Shown here: positions 1-14,100 of the stretch, one piece after another
How positions within the stretch are numbered: position 1 is the stretch's first letter
How the letters are laid out: each line of letters opens with the position of its first letter
From: Epiperipatus broadwayi
Taxonomy: Eukaryota > Onychophora > Udeonychophora > Euonychophora > Peripatidae
Assembly (NCBI GenBank): GCA_028023455.1
Contig: JAQFVV010000042.1
Coordinates: forward strand, 4,853,739-4,917,738
Length of the DNA stretch: 64,000 bases
Direction of reading: 5' to 3'
Notes under the pieces: model-generated
Databases searched by the model: none
What the model was told of the DNA's origin: nothing
What the model saw: the letters and a program-made list of their open reading frames with translations, nothing else
Made by a program: the position numbers and the translations under genes

Positions 1-360
1 ATTCTAGCACTCTAGATTTAGGTTCAATTTTTTTAATCTTTAGCAAAAAGTCAAATCAATAGCACTGATGTTTCAAACTTTTTATCTGTAATATATTTTT
101 CTTTACACAAGGCTCTCCGCACATCTTTCAGCTATGATTTAATAAAGCAATCAAACGTCGAGTCTCTTTTAAACTCAAACTCTGAAACCCCTCCTAAGAT
201 TCCCACACATTAAAATAGGGATGTATAACACTTCTGGTCCTATTCTTAACCATTGTTTTAACTTTTTTGATTCCATCATTGACTTTCTTTCCTGTTGAGA
301 CTTTTATTCATTGTTTGAATGATTGCATTTTATTATTTTTATTAATGTAGCCTTCTTTAC
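1..360. other. AT-rich sequence, nothing recognised
   Basis: No open reading frame with recognisable content, no RNA gene and no repeat structure seen. Confidence 0.5.
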
Positions 361-750
361 ACCTATATAAATGCAATTTCTCAACTCTACTTTGTACACT
401 TTTTAGCAAAACCCTTTTATTGTACATATTGTATCAGTCGTTTTTGTCTGTTCATATAACAAGATCTAGCATCTAGGCAAAAGTACCTCGAGTCCAATCA
501 TGTGCAAGATACATAAGTCATGAACACTCATGAACTCTGCCCTATTTTCCAGATCTACCAACTTATGACCAACAATCCTGATGATACCGATCTAATTTAT
601 CTCTCTCCGCTGGCATCGCAAAGCGGAGACACAAAAAGACTCTAATTTGAAATTATATAATGAAATATTTTAGCATCAAAATATGTACAATAAAAGGATT
701 TTGTTAAAAAGTGTTCAAAGTTGAGTGGATGAATTGCATTTATATAAGAT
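361..750. mobile_element. Foldback element related to the 8417-8588 palindrome
   Basis: Positions 361-427 and 683-750 are imperfect inverted copies of each other. Read from the right arm, the unit runs ATGTACAATAAAAGG, then TTTTGTTAAAAAGTG, then a stretch ending near TTGCATTTATATAAG. The same GTACAAATAAAG / TTTTGCTAAAAAGTGTTTGAAG block forms the outer part of the palindrome at 8417-8588, so both belong to one family. The AATAAA near the end suggests a retroelement 3' end. The roughly 255-bp interior is unrelated to the other copy and contains a small hairpin around 603-629 (stem TCTCCGC / GCGGAGA). No coding sequence is visible. Confidence 0.75.
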
Positions 751-2776
751 ATTACAGCAAAATAAAGGAAGCGGTGAATTTGGTAATATTTCTTTACACC
801 TACTAAAACACCTATACAGTAGTTTACATTAGTTCATCATATGTATTTCTTACAATCAAGCCTTTTCAATTGAAAATTTTAATCTCTTCAATTAAAAATA
901 GCACATCTCTACTCAATTCATTTACTCAGACTCTTGTTAATTTTAAGTCATTTTCATTGTTTTAAGCAATTAAATAACTACATCTTACTTTATTCCTTAA
1001 TTAATCTAAAGTGAATTCTTCTTTCTTTGTCCACAAGATATTTCCCAATGTCAGTCTCTGTATTCCTCAATCTGAATAGCTTTGCATTTTGATAGAATCT
1101 CTTTTCCCAAAATTCTTCATATCTTATTTCTTTTAGATTACAGTTTTTTCATTAAGAATTATACTATGGATGTAAACTTGGGCAGGAAATTTTTTTTGTT
1201 ATTCTCAGCAACACTCATTATATTCTCTAATTTTATTTATAGCATGAACAGTCTCTTTAAATAGTTCCAAACTTATCTGCCATTTTTTTTTTGCACATCT
1301 ATAAAAATAATAATAATAAAGCTTTTATTTTCATGTCTTTCCAAAAAAGATATCAACTGAATCAGATTTATGTTTTCCTTTCTTCACACTATAATACATG
1401 AAGATCTACAGGCTTTCATGGTGAATTCTGCTTGTAATCTTGTCATGCATGTCATTTTACATATAATTTTTAAAAAAAATCAAGTGACTATAAATTGAAC
1501 ACTAGTTTCAAAAGTTTATGCTTGAGGCCATATATCCTTGTCCATTCTCTCTTCCTGGTTAATACAAGTTTGTATAAATATCTTAATTCTGTGTAAAAAA
1601 TACCTATCAATTTTACAATAAAAAAAATATAAATAGCAAATGACTAGGAATGAGCGAAATTTTATTTTATAGTAGATAACACACACATACATATATAAAC
1701 AAAACTAAGTTATATATAACAAATGTTTATATGTCAAACATTAAATTGAATGATAGCACTGTAAATATTATTTTTTTCACTATCAAATAAATATGCTCCA
1801 AATCAGAATTTTAAATATATATATATATTTATCATAACCTGAAACAATATATTAAAAAATTTGATGTAATTATTTTTCATTTCTTTTTTAAGCTTCCCAA
1901 ATTCCAAGTAATTTTGGAAATATTTTTTATATATAGCTGAAGGAAACAAACCATTAAATCAGGGCACAGTCTTGATGCAAAATTAATTAAAAATTTTGAT
2001 CTATTAAATTCTTTTGTCATACTTAAAATTTGGGGTAAAATCAGATTTGTACAACAAGGAAAGTTTACAATGAGTACTATGTTTCGAAACCAATGTTCAC
2101 CAAATACTGACATATATGTGATACTCAATGGAAAAATTGCTCTATCAATTAACTCAAATAAATTGATTACATAGAACTCTTTTACTTCTTATGGAAAACC
2201 CCTATTACAATTGATTATAAAAGAGCTTCCTAATATAAATGTCCAGGAACTAGAATAAACAATTTCAAGTTTAACCTACATGGATAATATTGCTACCTTC
2301 TCCCCAATTTTCATATCTTTCGGCTTTATGATTTTTAAAATAATTTACTAGGGGTTTTTCATTAAAATTTAGTTCAGCAAAATTACAGTTATGATTGATC
2401 TGCATACTATTAAAATGGTCACATCCAATTTATTGATACTCTTCATCTTTTCTTAGGATTTTTATTCTATCTTTTTCACAGATATATATCTCTAGTACTT
2501 CAACAGACTTTTTTACAAGTGATTGAGGCATAATAGCTTCTTAATCTCATACATATATTTTCATATATGCAAAAACATATTTCAAATATCCTTATATTAA
2601 TCTATATTATATATTCAATGTTTATTTTTCATTTCAATATAAAATTTGCTTAGAGATTGTATTCCTTTTGCCAAAGACTTGTAGAAAAACTTGTGATAAT
2701 TTCAATATATTTTTCTCAAAGACATTTTCTTCACTATTTATCGATGATTTTCATTCAAGAAATGCTTAATTTTTTT
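751..2776. other. AT-rich intergenic sequence, nothing recognised
   Basis: Short random ORFs only (60 and 83 codons) with low-complexity, hydrophobic or lysine-rich translations typical of AT-rich noncoding DNA. There are short AT dinucleotide runs near 1690 and 1817. Confidence 0.5.
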
Positions 2777-2900
2777 CAACAATTGAAACTTTTTTTTCCT
2801 CATGTGTCATAGCATCGGCCGGGATGCGAACCCGCTAACCCGGGACAACTGCTTGTAAGGCAGCCGTGCTGACCACCAACGCTTGACAACAATTAAAACT
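2777..2900 (-). mobile_element. tRNA-derived mini-SINE, copy 1, with target-site duplication
   Basis: The minus strand of 2791-2886 contains a tRNA-like unit. It has a D-arm/A-box like GTGGTCAGCACGG, an anticodon-loop region CTTACAAG, and a B-box region CGGGTTCGCATCCCGGC, followed by GCTATGACACATGAGG and an A-rich tail. It is flanked by near-identical 14-mers, CAACAATTGAAACT at 2777-2790 and CAACAATTAAAACT at 2887-2900. These look like a target-site duplication with one substitution. At about 95 bp the element is little more than a tRNA retropseudogene with a short A tail. It would be mobilised in trans by a LINE. Confidence 0.85.
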
Positions 2901-4124
2901 TGGCCCAGTGTTATCCACACATTTCATTGCCACCAGTAAATGAACTCACATCTATTTTTTCCTTTCTAATTAAACTTCTCATAAAAATAAAATAAAAATC
3001 AAATTTCCCCTGTCTCTTATGAAAAATTATCAATACTGAAAAATCTTTAAACTTCTATTTCTACTTTGATAAAATATTCTGAAGCACATTTGAGAATCAG
3101 AAACAAAGATCAGTATAATCTAAATACTTTAATTTTTAATTAAATCTTAATGTACTAATTTTATTTTTCTAAGATATAAATGATTCTGTACACAAATAGA
3201 TCCAACATTCATATGCTACAGAGAGTATAGATTGATAGATTGCACACTTAGTCAGTACCTTGCCTTACAGACTACCTAGGACAAGATGCATGTTGTTTTC
3301 CCATTGGATTCTGGCTTCATATCAATAGTACTTGTTAGTTTTTCTCAGAATTTTTTCTCTGTTATTTATCTTCCCATTTTCATTATATTTGATTTTTGAA
3401 ACATTAGATGTATATTTATATATAGTCAAAATCCACAAAGACATCCAAACAAAGTCATTAATAAGCTTAAGAAAAAATCATGCCCAAAAGTTTGGTCTCC
3501 TTTCAATTATATAATCAGACTTGAGGCCTAAGACTGTAAATGGTCTTTCCTTCACAATACTGACTCTGGTTTCCTATTTTATTCTGATAAGGGAAAAAAA
3601 CCTCTATTTTATTAACTGTAATCAGTTAAAATATGTAAAAGTTATTCATAATATTTTTCTGCTATCTATTATGTATGCATTTTTATAAGATCCAATAATG
3701 TTACTGTTGAAAATAAATTACAAAAGCACTTATAATTATTGTATTTCCCTTCTAATCAATCAAGAAAATCTAATATTAATTTGATTTAAGACAAAAGTAA
3801 GTAAACATTAATAAGAAACTTTATTGAATAATTACTTTATAATTCTACATCTTGTCAATGTCATATTAAACTATGAAGCAATTTTCCAAGCTGAAAAATT
3901 TATAACAATCTGTAAATATTTGAATTTTCTTTTAAAAACAGAAAAAAAAATTTTTTTTTGTAATAATACCCCCCCCCCCCCATTATTATTCTAGTCAAAG
4001 GTTAGTTTATTTAGTGTATCATTTTCAATTCTTGTTTTGATCACCACATGTTTTTCTCTTCAAAGATATAAAATTTCTTTAAATATAAAACAGGCTATAA
4101 AATATAAAACAAGCTTATATTTTA
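2901..4124. other. AT-rich intergenic sequence
   Basis: No gene recognised. The only distinctive feature is an A/T run followed by a cytosine homopolymer of about 12 bases near 3968-3980. Confidence 0.5.
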
Positions 4125-4534
4125 TGATGTATCACTTTAATTTAAATGGTCTGCTCATCCGTCATATAGTAAATGATTATGTCCTTATGGTCAACATGGG
4201 TAGGATGAGAAGGTTGGCATCAATGTGAGCTTTGAGCATTCCATTATCAGATTTTCAATGAAATGGATAGCTGAAGAGTTGTGGGATGGATTGAAGCCTG
4301 TCCATTAAAGTAAGAATATTGGCTATCTTAATATAAGCTGAGTTTTGATTATATATGTGTGTGGTGATGATAATCTGGACCAATTGACGAGTACTAGTTT
4401 AGCACGAAATACGTATATTGGTGATTACAGTATTTATCTTTTTGACATGTGTGTGATCAAGTGTATCAGTGGTATGAGATAGCATGGATGGTTGAGGATC
4501 ATGTGAAAGTGTGAGTTCAAACCCTCTATATATT
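4125..4534 (+). repeat. Dispersed repeat family R4, diverged copy
   Basis: Sequence from about 4240 (TTTGAGCATTCCATTATCAG) to about 4534 matches, with much divergence, segments at 31240-31580. It also matches, in reverse, 18864-19145. Shared landmarks in order are a GATTTTCAAT block, CTGTCCATTAAAGTA, TTGGCTATCTTAATAT, a TAATCTGGACCAA block, TTTAGCAYGAAATACGTAT, GTGTATCAGTG and GTCATGTGAAAGT. No coding capacity is visible. The class (SINE, MITE or LINE 3' end) is not determined. Confidence 0.7.
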
Positions 4535-5706
4535 AAATACATTTTAAAATTATTTAAATATTCTATCATCTTCTGGTTTTAACTCTTCACCATCATTCAT
4601 TAATGATTTTTGATTTTCTACATGCTATTTTTTCTCTATAAAAATTGCCTTTTTATTTTAAAAGATTCTTTTTGTAACCTTTTTTGCCATCTTTTTTTTT
4701 TATGTATTATTAATTATGATTATTTATTTGTCTATTTTTTTCAAATACAATTTTTGATGATATTATCTTCTAATTAGGCCATTATATGTTGATTGGGATA
4801 CAAGTTAAACCATCATCATATGTGAGTTGCTAAAGATACAGCACATATAATACAATTGGCACATGTAATTAAACCTCCATACATAAATAGCATGCCTTTA
4901 TGCATAGTTTTAAAAAAATGCATTTAAGGCAAAGTTGCAGATAAAAACAGAATGTCTGACTGAACAAGATAAAATGAATTGGTGCAAAATTATCATGCAA
5001 TATATATATATATTTGAGTACAAAGATTGTAAACATATAACAGTAAAAAGCACATACATATATCAATAATATAGTTGTTTCTTTATAGTTATTTAGAAAT
5101 GTGTATGTATTATATTAGTAAATATATATGTACCTATCATAGTAGACAAACATTTCATTTGGATTAGTATCAAGATGTAAATACATAATACTTATACCTA
5201 TGACCATTATTGGATATTTCTGAATAAAGCTTGTGAGCACTGTAAAAGACTTTGATCATGACAGCAAATCGTTATAGTTTGGACAGCTTCTTTATGAAAT
5301 TAGAACTAATTATTTTAATGAAAGGCAATCTTATCATACCTTTAATTTTTTTTTCTAATTCATATTGAAACTAATTATAATTTTAAATAGAAACTCTAAT
5401 CTCCAATTTTAATATACATAAAACTTGCAGGATTTATTCTGTATTAATAAAAACTTACTTTATATGTTATTTTCTTCTCTTTCTCTTTTTGTTAGCATTA
5501 TGTCATTTTGTTTTTAAATTTTGTTATTCCATATATATGTTAAGTAATATACACAGATTTATACCAATGTGCAGTGCCTATGTCATTAGTATCTGCTGCA
5601 TGTATGTAATATGTAGGTCATTCAACAAATAAGTTTTGCAAGATTAAAAAATTATCAAAACTTTAATAAAAACAAATATATATTACTTAGTGGCCCTATT
5701 TTAAAC
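4535..5706. other. AT-rich intergenic sequence, nothing recognised
   Basis: Several poly-A/T runs and short AT dinucleotide repeats. No ORF or repeat relationship could be supported. Confidence 0.5.
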
Positions 5707-6587
5707 TACACCTGGGTCGTTCCACAGAAAACGTGCATAAAAAAATCACATAAAAATAGACTTAACTTACTTTGAAAAATTTGGGATACGTTCTGTAATT
5801 TTCAAAAATCACATAAAACCAAAGCAACAAAGTAAAATTACTTTAAAATTCACATAAAAAAATAAGGAAATAAAGTATGACTAATAAAAAAATTCAAATA
5901 TTTCAAAAAAATTGATGCATGACAAAGTTTTATTTACTTTTTTATTAACTATTTAATTTTATTCAAAACAATATGTTTTATGTGTAATTTATTTTCCATT
6001 TTTTCATACATATTTTAATCATTATCACTATTTGACAATATTCGGGTTTGTTTGTGAACTGGTAAGAAATCAGATTCATCACAAGAGGAAACACAAACAG
6101 CAGAATTAGCACCAACTTCAGTCTCCTGCTGTGTTAATGGTTTTCTTGCGATAATGTAATCAGTGATTAAACTTTGAGACGATAATTTTACTAATTATTT
6201 ATGAAGCTTGTAATATCCAGATATACAACTATTTAGCTCTCATTGGAATTTAAGATCTCATTAATAATTCATATTATTAACAAGAAAATGATTGTCCAGT
6301 TGATTAGAAAGTTGAAGACTTTCTCGAATCATTTTTGCTGTGAAATGAAGAGGTTCCATTTCGTTTCATTCTCTACATCTTCTACAGTATGTAAATTTAT
6401 TGCCAAATCTTTTTCCAACAGACATTTAAAGTATGTAAAATTTAATGTGTGTATATAAAACAGGGAAATCTCGATTTTAAGTGAAATATGAACTTCTTTA
6501 TCACATAAAAATATATTGAGAAGAAACATAAATCGCATAACTTCAAAATCGCAGTAAAAAATCTGCATAAAAAGAGACCCAGGTGTA
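5707..6587 (+). mobile_element. TA-flanked MITE (CACCTGGGTC ends), copy 1, oldest
   Basis: The element spans 5709-6585. It starts CACCTGGGTC and ends GACCCAGGTG, with TA on both sides (5707-5708 and 6586-6587). It is 877 bp long and noncoding. Its order of internal blocks matches the copies at 32425-33280 and 62682-63511. Where those copies read GCGC or CGCG, this copy mostly reads CACA or ACAT, as expected from loss of methylated CpG. TA duplication and short inverted ends are typical of the Tc1/mariner/pogo supergroup. The superfamily is inferred, since no transposase is present. Confidence 0.85.
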
Positions 6588-7931
<1,344 letters not shown>

Positions 7932-8159
7932 TTTTCTCTCTTTACACACACATGTATACAAGCAATAAATTCTTACTTTTCATAATTTTAAAAACAACTT
8001 CTAAACTTTAAATATACGGTTTTGTATAAGTCAATGGACAATTTTTTTTACATATCTAAGAATCTTTTTTCAACTACTTATAAGTTGTGAATCACTGGCT
8101 TACAGGGCTTCTGCATATGAGTATGCAGGTTGTATGGGGCATAAAAGCACTTCATTATT

Positions 8160-8900
8160 TGGAGCACTGAAACACCAAGATAACAAAATTTATATGTAAG
8201 TAAATTTAGATTTTTGAATCATTTCATCATTAGAAATATGTTCTGAGTGTAAATATTTTTTATTTAAATATAAGAGGGATACTTCTTTACTTAAACTTAT
8301 TTCTGATAATTATCTAGGCTTCAAACTTCTAGGCATGAACTACATATATACACTTATCATTATGAATATTACCAAAATCATACTTTTCTTTATGTTTGCC
8401 GTAATATCCTATAAATATAATTTGTCCAAACTTCAAACACTTTTTAGCAAAACTCTTTATTTGTACATTCACAGTCACCTACGTTTCGACTGACCTGAAG
8501 AGGACTGCAGGTCAGTCGAAACGTAGGTGACTGTGAATGTACAAATAAAGTGTTTTGCTAAAAAGTGTTTGAAGTTTGGACAAATTATACTTATCATTAT
8601 GCTAAACTAAACAGATCAATACCATTTTATCATGATCATTAATAAAACTTAAATGTAAATGTTTAGATTTCCAAATCACTTTATTCCTAGAAATATATTC
8701 TGATTGTAAATATTTATTATCTAAACATAAGAGGAATATTTCTTCACTTAAACTTATTGTGGCAGTTGCCCTAGCCTTGAAATATATTCATATATACTCT
8801 TCAGTTGCACAAAACTGCCCCTTCATCACTATAATTAATAAAATTGATATGTAAATAAAAATGTTTAGATTTCCCAGTAATTTTTATTTAAATATCCTAA
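8160..8900. repeat. Diverged tandem duplication split by a palindrome
   Basis: A block near 8185-8345 (AAATTTAGATTTTTGAATCA, AGAAATATGTTCTGAGTG, AATATAAGAGGGATACTTC, ACTTAAACTTATTTCTG) recurs near 8645-8790 (AGATTTCCAAATCACTTT, AGAAATATATTCTGATTG, AACATAAGAGGAATATTTC, ACTTAAACTTATTGTGG). A third partial start lies near 8855. The 8417-8588 palindrome sits between the two copies, so it probably inserted after the duplication. Confidence 0.65.
8417..8588. mobile_element. Near-perfect 81-bp-arm palindrome with PLE/ribozyme-like motif
   Basis: Positions 8417-8497 and 8508-8588 are reverse complements at 80 of 81 positions by eye, around a 10-nt loop. The single mismatch is CTCTTTAT versus the complement of AAAGTGTT. 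Reading right, the order is CTGAAGA (8495-8501), a small hairpin ACTG/CAGT, CGAAACG (near 8516-8522), then GTACAAATAAAG and TTTTGCTAAAAAGTG. The CTGAAGA-hairpin-CGAAAC order resembles the hammerhead-like 3' region known from Penelope-like elements, although canonical hammerheads have CTGATGA. The outer half is shared with the foldback at 361-750. Such high arm identity implies a recent origin or gene conversion. Confidence 0.85.
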
Positions 8901-9610
8901 TTTATAATAAAAGTAACATTATTATTAATAATTTATTTTAAAATAAAACTTATTTTAAAAATATTGCCTCATAATCACAGTAAGTCTGCATAAGATGAAA
9001 TTATCTTTAATGTCTTGCAAGTTCTAAATGTGTTGTTCACTTGAGAGTACTGGTAGAGTATCCACCCCAGAAATATTAGGTCTGGGTTTGATGGTATGCT
9101 ATGCCAACATTTTGTTAATAGTGTTATCTTTCTCTTTTTGTTATTATTATCCTGTATTATCTTTTTACATGTTTTAATAGAATAACTTTTCCTATTTTTA
9201 ATAAGGTATTATCTTTTTTTTAAATGCAGTATTGGCTTTTTGTTTCCTAGCTAAAAACTCATAATTGATCCACAATCCACACTACAATGGAAATCTAAGC
9301 AAAACAAAATATTTAATTCTTAACAAATTTCATAATATAACCTATAAATAAACAAAATAGAACACAAAGTGTTTTAATGGCTTCTAAAAATGCATTGAAT
9401 AAACAATCGAAGTAAGAAAATTTAAATTTTTTCTTGACTAAATACCTAATTGTCAAACAATATAATAAAGTGTATAATATATATATAGTATGACTTAGTT
9501 ATTAATAAGTATTAAAAAATAAAATTATACAGGAGATAAATATATTTTATTAAATGAAAATAAGTGAAAAAAAATTTTTTTAATAGAGAAGATAAGCAAG
9601 TTTTCTGTGA
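8901..9610. other. AT-rich sequence with one weak tRNA-like patch
   Basis: Around 9040-9115 there is GTACTGGTAGAGTATCC, then CCCCAGAAATATTAGG, then TCTGGGTTTGATGG. This spacing loosely recalls the A and B boxes of a decayed tRNA-derived SINE. No tail or target-site duplication could be shown. Nothing else is recognised. Confidence 0.3.
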
Positions 9611-9732
9611 ATTAAAAATAATGAAAGGTTTTTTAAAACAAAGAATGTTTTTACAAAAAGGTGCAAATGGGATTAAAAATAACTAAAGGATATTTAAATC
9701 AAAGAACATTTTAACAAAAAGATGCAAATGGG
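9611..9732. repeat. 61-bp tandem duplication
   Basis: Two adjacent 61-bp units (9611-9671 and 9672-9732) both begin ATTAAAAATAA and end TGCAAATGGG, with about ten substitutions between them. This is a local slippage or unequal-exchange product with no coding content. Confidence 0.85.
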
Positions 9733-10284
9733 ATGTATGAGTTTTATCAGTCATGTTATTTAAAATTGACCTACTTTGGCTGGTTCTAATAAAATATTAA
9801 TGTTATGTGATCAATAAACAATGTAAGTATAAAAATTTAAAATATTGGATTATATATGCAATAAATTATGGTTATTAATAGTGGACAATACCATATAAAA
9901 AATTAAATAATAGTGTAAATATTTTATCATTGAAGGAATATAATTTTGATAATAAAAAATGTGAATAAATTTATGCAGGACAGATTTTTAATGGGTTTTC
10001 AAACAATCAAGGATTAAGTTTTTAATGAGTTACTGACCAGCAAGCAGGCAGATGGGAGCTCAGAAGTGAAGCAGATGTACATACCATTTGTTAAGTAACA
10101 TATAAATTATTTAATCATTTAAATAATATCAGAGCTGGCCTGAGAAGGGGAGGAGAGCAATGCAATGAAGGAGAGCAGTGCAAAATTGTCTTCTTTGCAG
10201 ATATTTTTTTAGCAGAATTGTCCAAAAAATAGTATGAACATTTTTGAAAAAACCAAATTTCAAATTTACTAAATAAATATTTAT
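9733..10284. other. AT-rich spacer, nothing recognised
   Basis: No feature supported. A slightly purine-rich patch lies near 10135-10190. Confidence 0.5.
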
Positions 10285-10447
10285 GTAACTAGAGGAATTT
10301 GAACTTAGGATTTTCCTGTTTATATTCATCCTCTGCTCCATCTCGAGCAATTGACACTCATGATCACAAACATTTTGTGTGTCCGTTGTTTGAGATGGTG
10401 TGGACAAATATAGACTTAAAAATTCTAAGTTCAAATCCTCTAATTAC
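10285..10447. repeat. Foldback with tRNA-like B-box in the arms
   Basis: Outer arms 10285-10308 (GTAACTAGAGGAATTTGAAC..) and 10425-10447 (CTAAGTTCAAATCCTCTAAT..) are inverted. An inner pair CCATCTCGAGCAA (10339-10351) and TTGTTTGAGATGG (10387-10399) is also inverted. The AGTTCAAATCC in the arms matches a pol III B-box consensus loosely, so the unit may derive from two opposed tRNA-like SINE fragments. A 101-codon reading frame that crosses it shows no family features. Confidence 0.6.
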
Positions 10448-10996
10448 TTGTATAGAAAACTTTCAGTACACTGAATGAATAAGTTAATGAAATAAATATT
10501 TTTGTTTTAAAGTATTATTTAATTATTGTTTCAAAAATCGTTTTTTTTAAACATTAATATATTTTAGTTTAGCATGTGTTTTTTTCTTTGTGTTTATTTT
10601 ATAGAAATAAATGAATAAAGTATATGGTATTTACTGAACATGCTAAATGACTAAAGCTATATTTTCAAGTTTTTTTTTGCAAAACCACTCGAAAAAATGA
10701 CTTTTAATTTACAAATTTTATTTCATAGAATGGGTGGGGTGTATGTATGTATGTGTGCTAAAATTTACCTTGCACAAAGGCGCTTTTAGTCATGCGGTGG
10801 CCTGCTGGCTTATATGTAACATTACGGAGTTATAACAACATTTTATTTAATAGATGAACAACTTTATAGTACCATACAATACTTGAATATGAATCATATA
10901 ACACCATTGTTAATCGAGGGGAGGGCAGGGAGATGCAACATATGAGAAATTAAAAATGGCAGTTTAAATACAAAGTAATCAATCATTATTCATTTT
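10448..10996. other. AT-rich spacer, nothing recognised
   Basis: No ORF, RNA or repeat relationship recognised. There is a short G-rich run at about 10917-10933. Confidence 0.5.
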
Positions 10997-11110
10997 AAAA
11001 CAGGCAAAACTGTCCATACAGTATTGCCACTCAGTGCAAGCCAATGGCATCCGTTGATTACTCTGGCTTGCACTGAATGACACTACTGTATAGAGAGTTT
11101 TGCCTGTTTT
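10997..11110. mobile_element. ACAGGC inverted-repeat element, copy 1
   Basis: Arms 10997-11043 (AAAACAGGCAAAACTGTCC...GCAAGCCA) and 11064-11110 are about 47 bp each and mostly complementary around a 20-bp loop. Related copies lie at 27231-27504 and 48524-48712. In all three, flanking sequence resembling TATGCTTGCTCATAGCTGTTATT lies just outside or inside one end, so the mobile unit is probably larger than the arms. Noncoding. Confidence 0.8.
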
Positions 11111-14100
11111 AATAACAGCTATGAGCAAGCATAAGAAACGATGATCATGTGATGTTATTCATTTTAATAAACATCTTCATATATCACTTCTACAAGCATA
11201 AGAACGATGATATGGCAAAATTTAAAGCACTTTTATTGTAAAAGAGTTTTAATTAATAAATAGAATTTATGCATAAACTATATATCTTGATATGTGACAG
11301 TATATGTACTCACATATATATATATATTTAAAAATTTATATAGATATCATGAAATATTTGGTAATGATATTTAAGTGGAATAATAGCCATTTTAAAGTAA
11401 TTAGTAGTTTTAGGGATTTAATTTCATAGTTTGCATAGCTAAGCACAAGTTAAAAAAACCATTATGAATTTTACGATGTGAGAATCCATGAATTTGTATT
11501 AAAATTGAGATATTTCATTCAAACATAATATTTTCTATGAAATATTAGATGAAAATATTTTTGGACTTTCCTTCTTTGTTAAATCAACATTAATTGATAG
11601 TACTTGAATATACTTGAGAAAATAATATTCATACATTCCATTGTTACAGTGTTAGATATAGCATACAGCTATCATAGATATAAATAATTTACAGTGATCT
11701 TTTTATTTAGTTAATAAGTTCTTTATATGATGCTACATAAAGAATGTTTAGATTTTACAGCAAAATGTAAGAAACAGTTCAACATGGCTGTTACAATCAT
11801 TGATAAGACTATGCTTATAAAGAATTATGAAAGGCAGTAGATTCAAACACTGCTATTATGAGTGTCATGTAATGTCTGATGATTATATTGAAATTATGTA
11901 CATATTTATAATTTTGATTCAAATTTTGAATTTTTTTATGCCTGTATATAAAATTATGTTTAAAATACTTCTAAAAAGTTATCTAAATCTTTTATGGTAA
12001 CTTTATTTAATTAGAGAAAAAAGTGAAGATTTTAAAAATGAAATAGTTATCAAAAAGCTTACAAAATTATACTACTATGATGATGATATATATAAGTATT
12101 AAAATCTTAATTTAAAAATGAATTGCTTATTCTTTCTTATCCACGCTTCTTCATAGTAATTATTTACACAATCATCTTCAAAATTAACTTTTCATAATCT
12201 TTTACATAAAGCAGAACTCTGCAATAGTGATTATGACAACTGTTAAGGTTCATCGGGAATTCTTGTCATGCTTCAATTATCCAACATCCTTGCATGAAAC
12301 TACAATAACATTTCGTCAGTCTCAACCATCTCTGTGAAAACACTCTGAATTTCAATTCTTGATAAACTTGCACCTATTAGTAACAGATGAGAACTAATAC
12401 TTCTTCTCCACATGAATACTTACCATACTGCTGAAACTTAGTACTATGAAAGTTCTGTATTTTATTAAGAACTTTCATGAATTAAAATAATACTATTGAC
12501 CATTGATAATAAAAAAAAAATGGAGCTATATTATATAAAAAAATCCCCTCCATCATTAATGTTGTTTCACTTTATCATGTACATGTATTATCAAATGCCA
12601 ATTTTGTTTTTAGTAATGTATTCTTCATGTCATCTCAACCCTAGCATATCGCTATCTCCTATATATAAAAGTTTCTTTTTCCACATAACTTCATAAATGC
12701 TTTTAACTTATCCCTTCATTTTCCATTTTGCTGATTTCTAATTCATTGCTTATCTTAAACTGTTGTTTCTATGCCATATCTTATAATAAACATACTTCAT
12801 TAATATGTTTATAAATCTTTAAAATGTTATTTTTGTATTAATATGTATAAAAATACACGTATTAAAATTCTTGTATGTTTTCCTGATAATGTGTTAAATT
12901 ATTACAAAAATTTTTTAATACATATTTCAGATTTATTGAGGAGGAAAACTTCCAGAGATAAATAACAATTAACATTTTTAAATCAATACTTTGCTCCTTT
13001 TTTTAAACAAAAAAAAAAGAAATTAACAATTCTTATTTAGTGATTAACAATTTAAACTCCTATCACTACAACTTGCACTTGGCAGTTCTCAATATCGTAT
13101 TACCACAAATACGCTTTATAATAGTTATTTTTGACATATTTAAATTTCATAAATTATATTAACCTAGAAAGAATAAGTTACATTAATTAAAAACGCAGTA
13201 TAAATGACATCGTTGAAAAAAATATAAATAATTATGATTGAGAAAAAAACAACAGCATATATGTTCAGCGGCTCATCAAGATTTTATTCGTCTGGTCTCC
13301 AAATATGAGTATTATATGATTTCAAGGTCGGCCATCTTGAATTGTTTAAAAAATCAAAATTTGTACAAGTCTAGACGTTTATAAAACTAACGTTTGCATT
13401 TGCACACACACAATACATAGTAACATTTAGACCCCCCCCATTCATTTTTACATTTTTTAAAAAAATCTATTAAAGGCATTATAGAATTATGATTATCATA
13501 ATCCAAATTTTTTGAATTAGTTTGAAGAGCTAATATTAATAACACAATTTCTCCAATAATGTTTGTTTCACATTAAACTGTCTTCCTTATGCTTTTTGAA
13601 CTACAAACCTTATCAACAAATAATTACTTGAATCGCATATGTTTTCTAGCACAAAGATATTATTAACATGTTAAAATATGTTCGGTTTTTAATCTAGACA
13701 TTATTCTATCATAGTGTACACCTATAAATAATAAGTGTAATAATGCTCAAGGCTAAATGGGTTTATAAGTAACATCTTGGCTTTTAGATTTAAAGTTTTC
13801 TGAGGATTATATTAATATTACCAATTCAAATGAGGATTTATAGAGCATTCTTGATGTTTTGAATGCAACATTTAAATCATTTATTTTCATAAATAATGTT
13901 CAAAATATTCAGGTGCTTTATCTTATCATTCAGTTATGGAAAAAAATGTTCAGAAACTTTTAACTTAGATGGTTATTTGTTGAAAAATAAAAATTAATTT
14001 AAATACCTGCACAAATTCCAATTTACTGCAATGATGTTTAATAAATTAAAAGACAAGGTTATTTTATCACAATAATATAACTACTTCAATTAAATTAATT

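Noticed and set aside
603-629. Hammerhead or other ribozyme around CCTGATGATACCGATC and the TCTCCGC hairpin
   Set aside because: CTGATGA is present at about 577 but no GAAA core follows at the required spacing. The hairpin alone is not evidence of a ribozyme.
2791-2886. Functional tRNA gene
   Set aside because: The tRNA-like unit recurs five times with a shared non-tRNA 3' end, A tails and target-site duplications, and its acceptor pairing is poor. It is a SINE.
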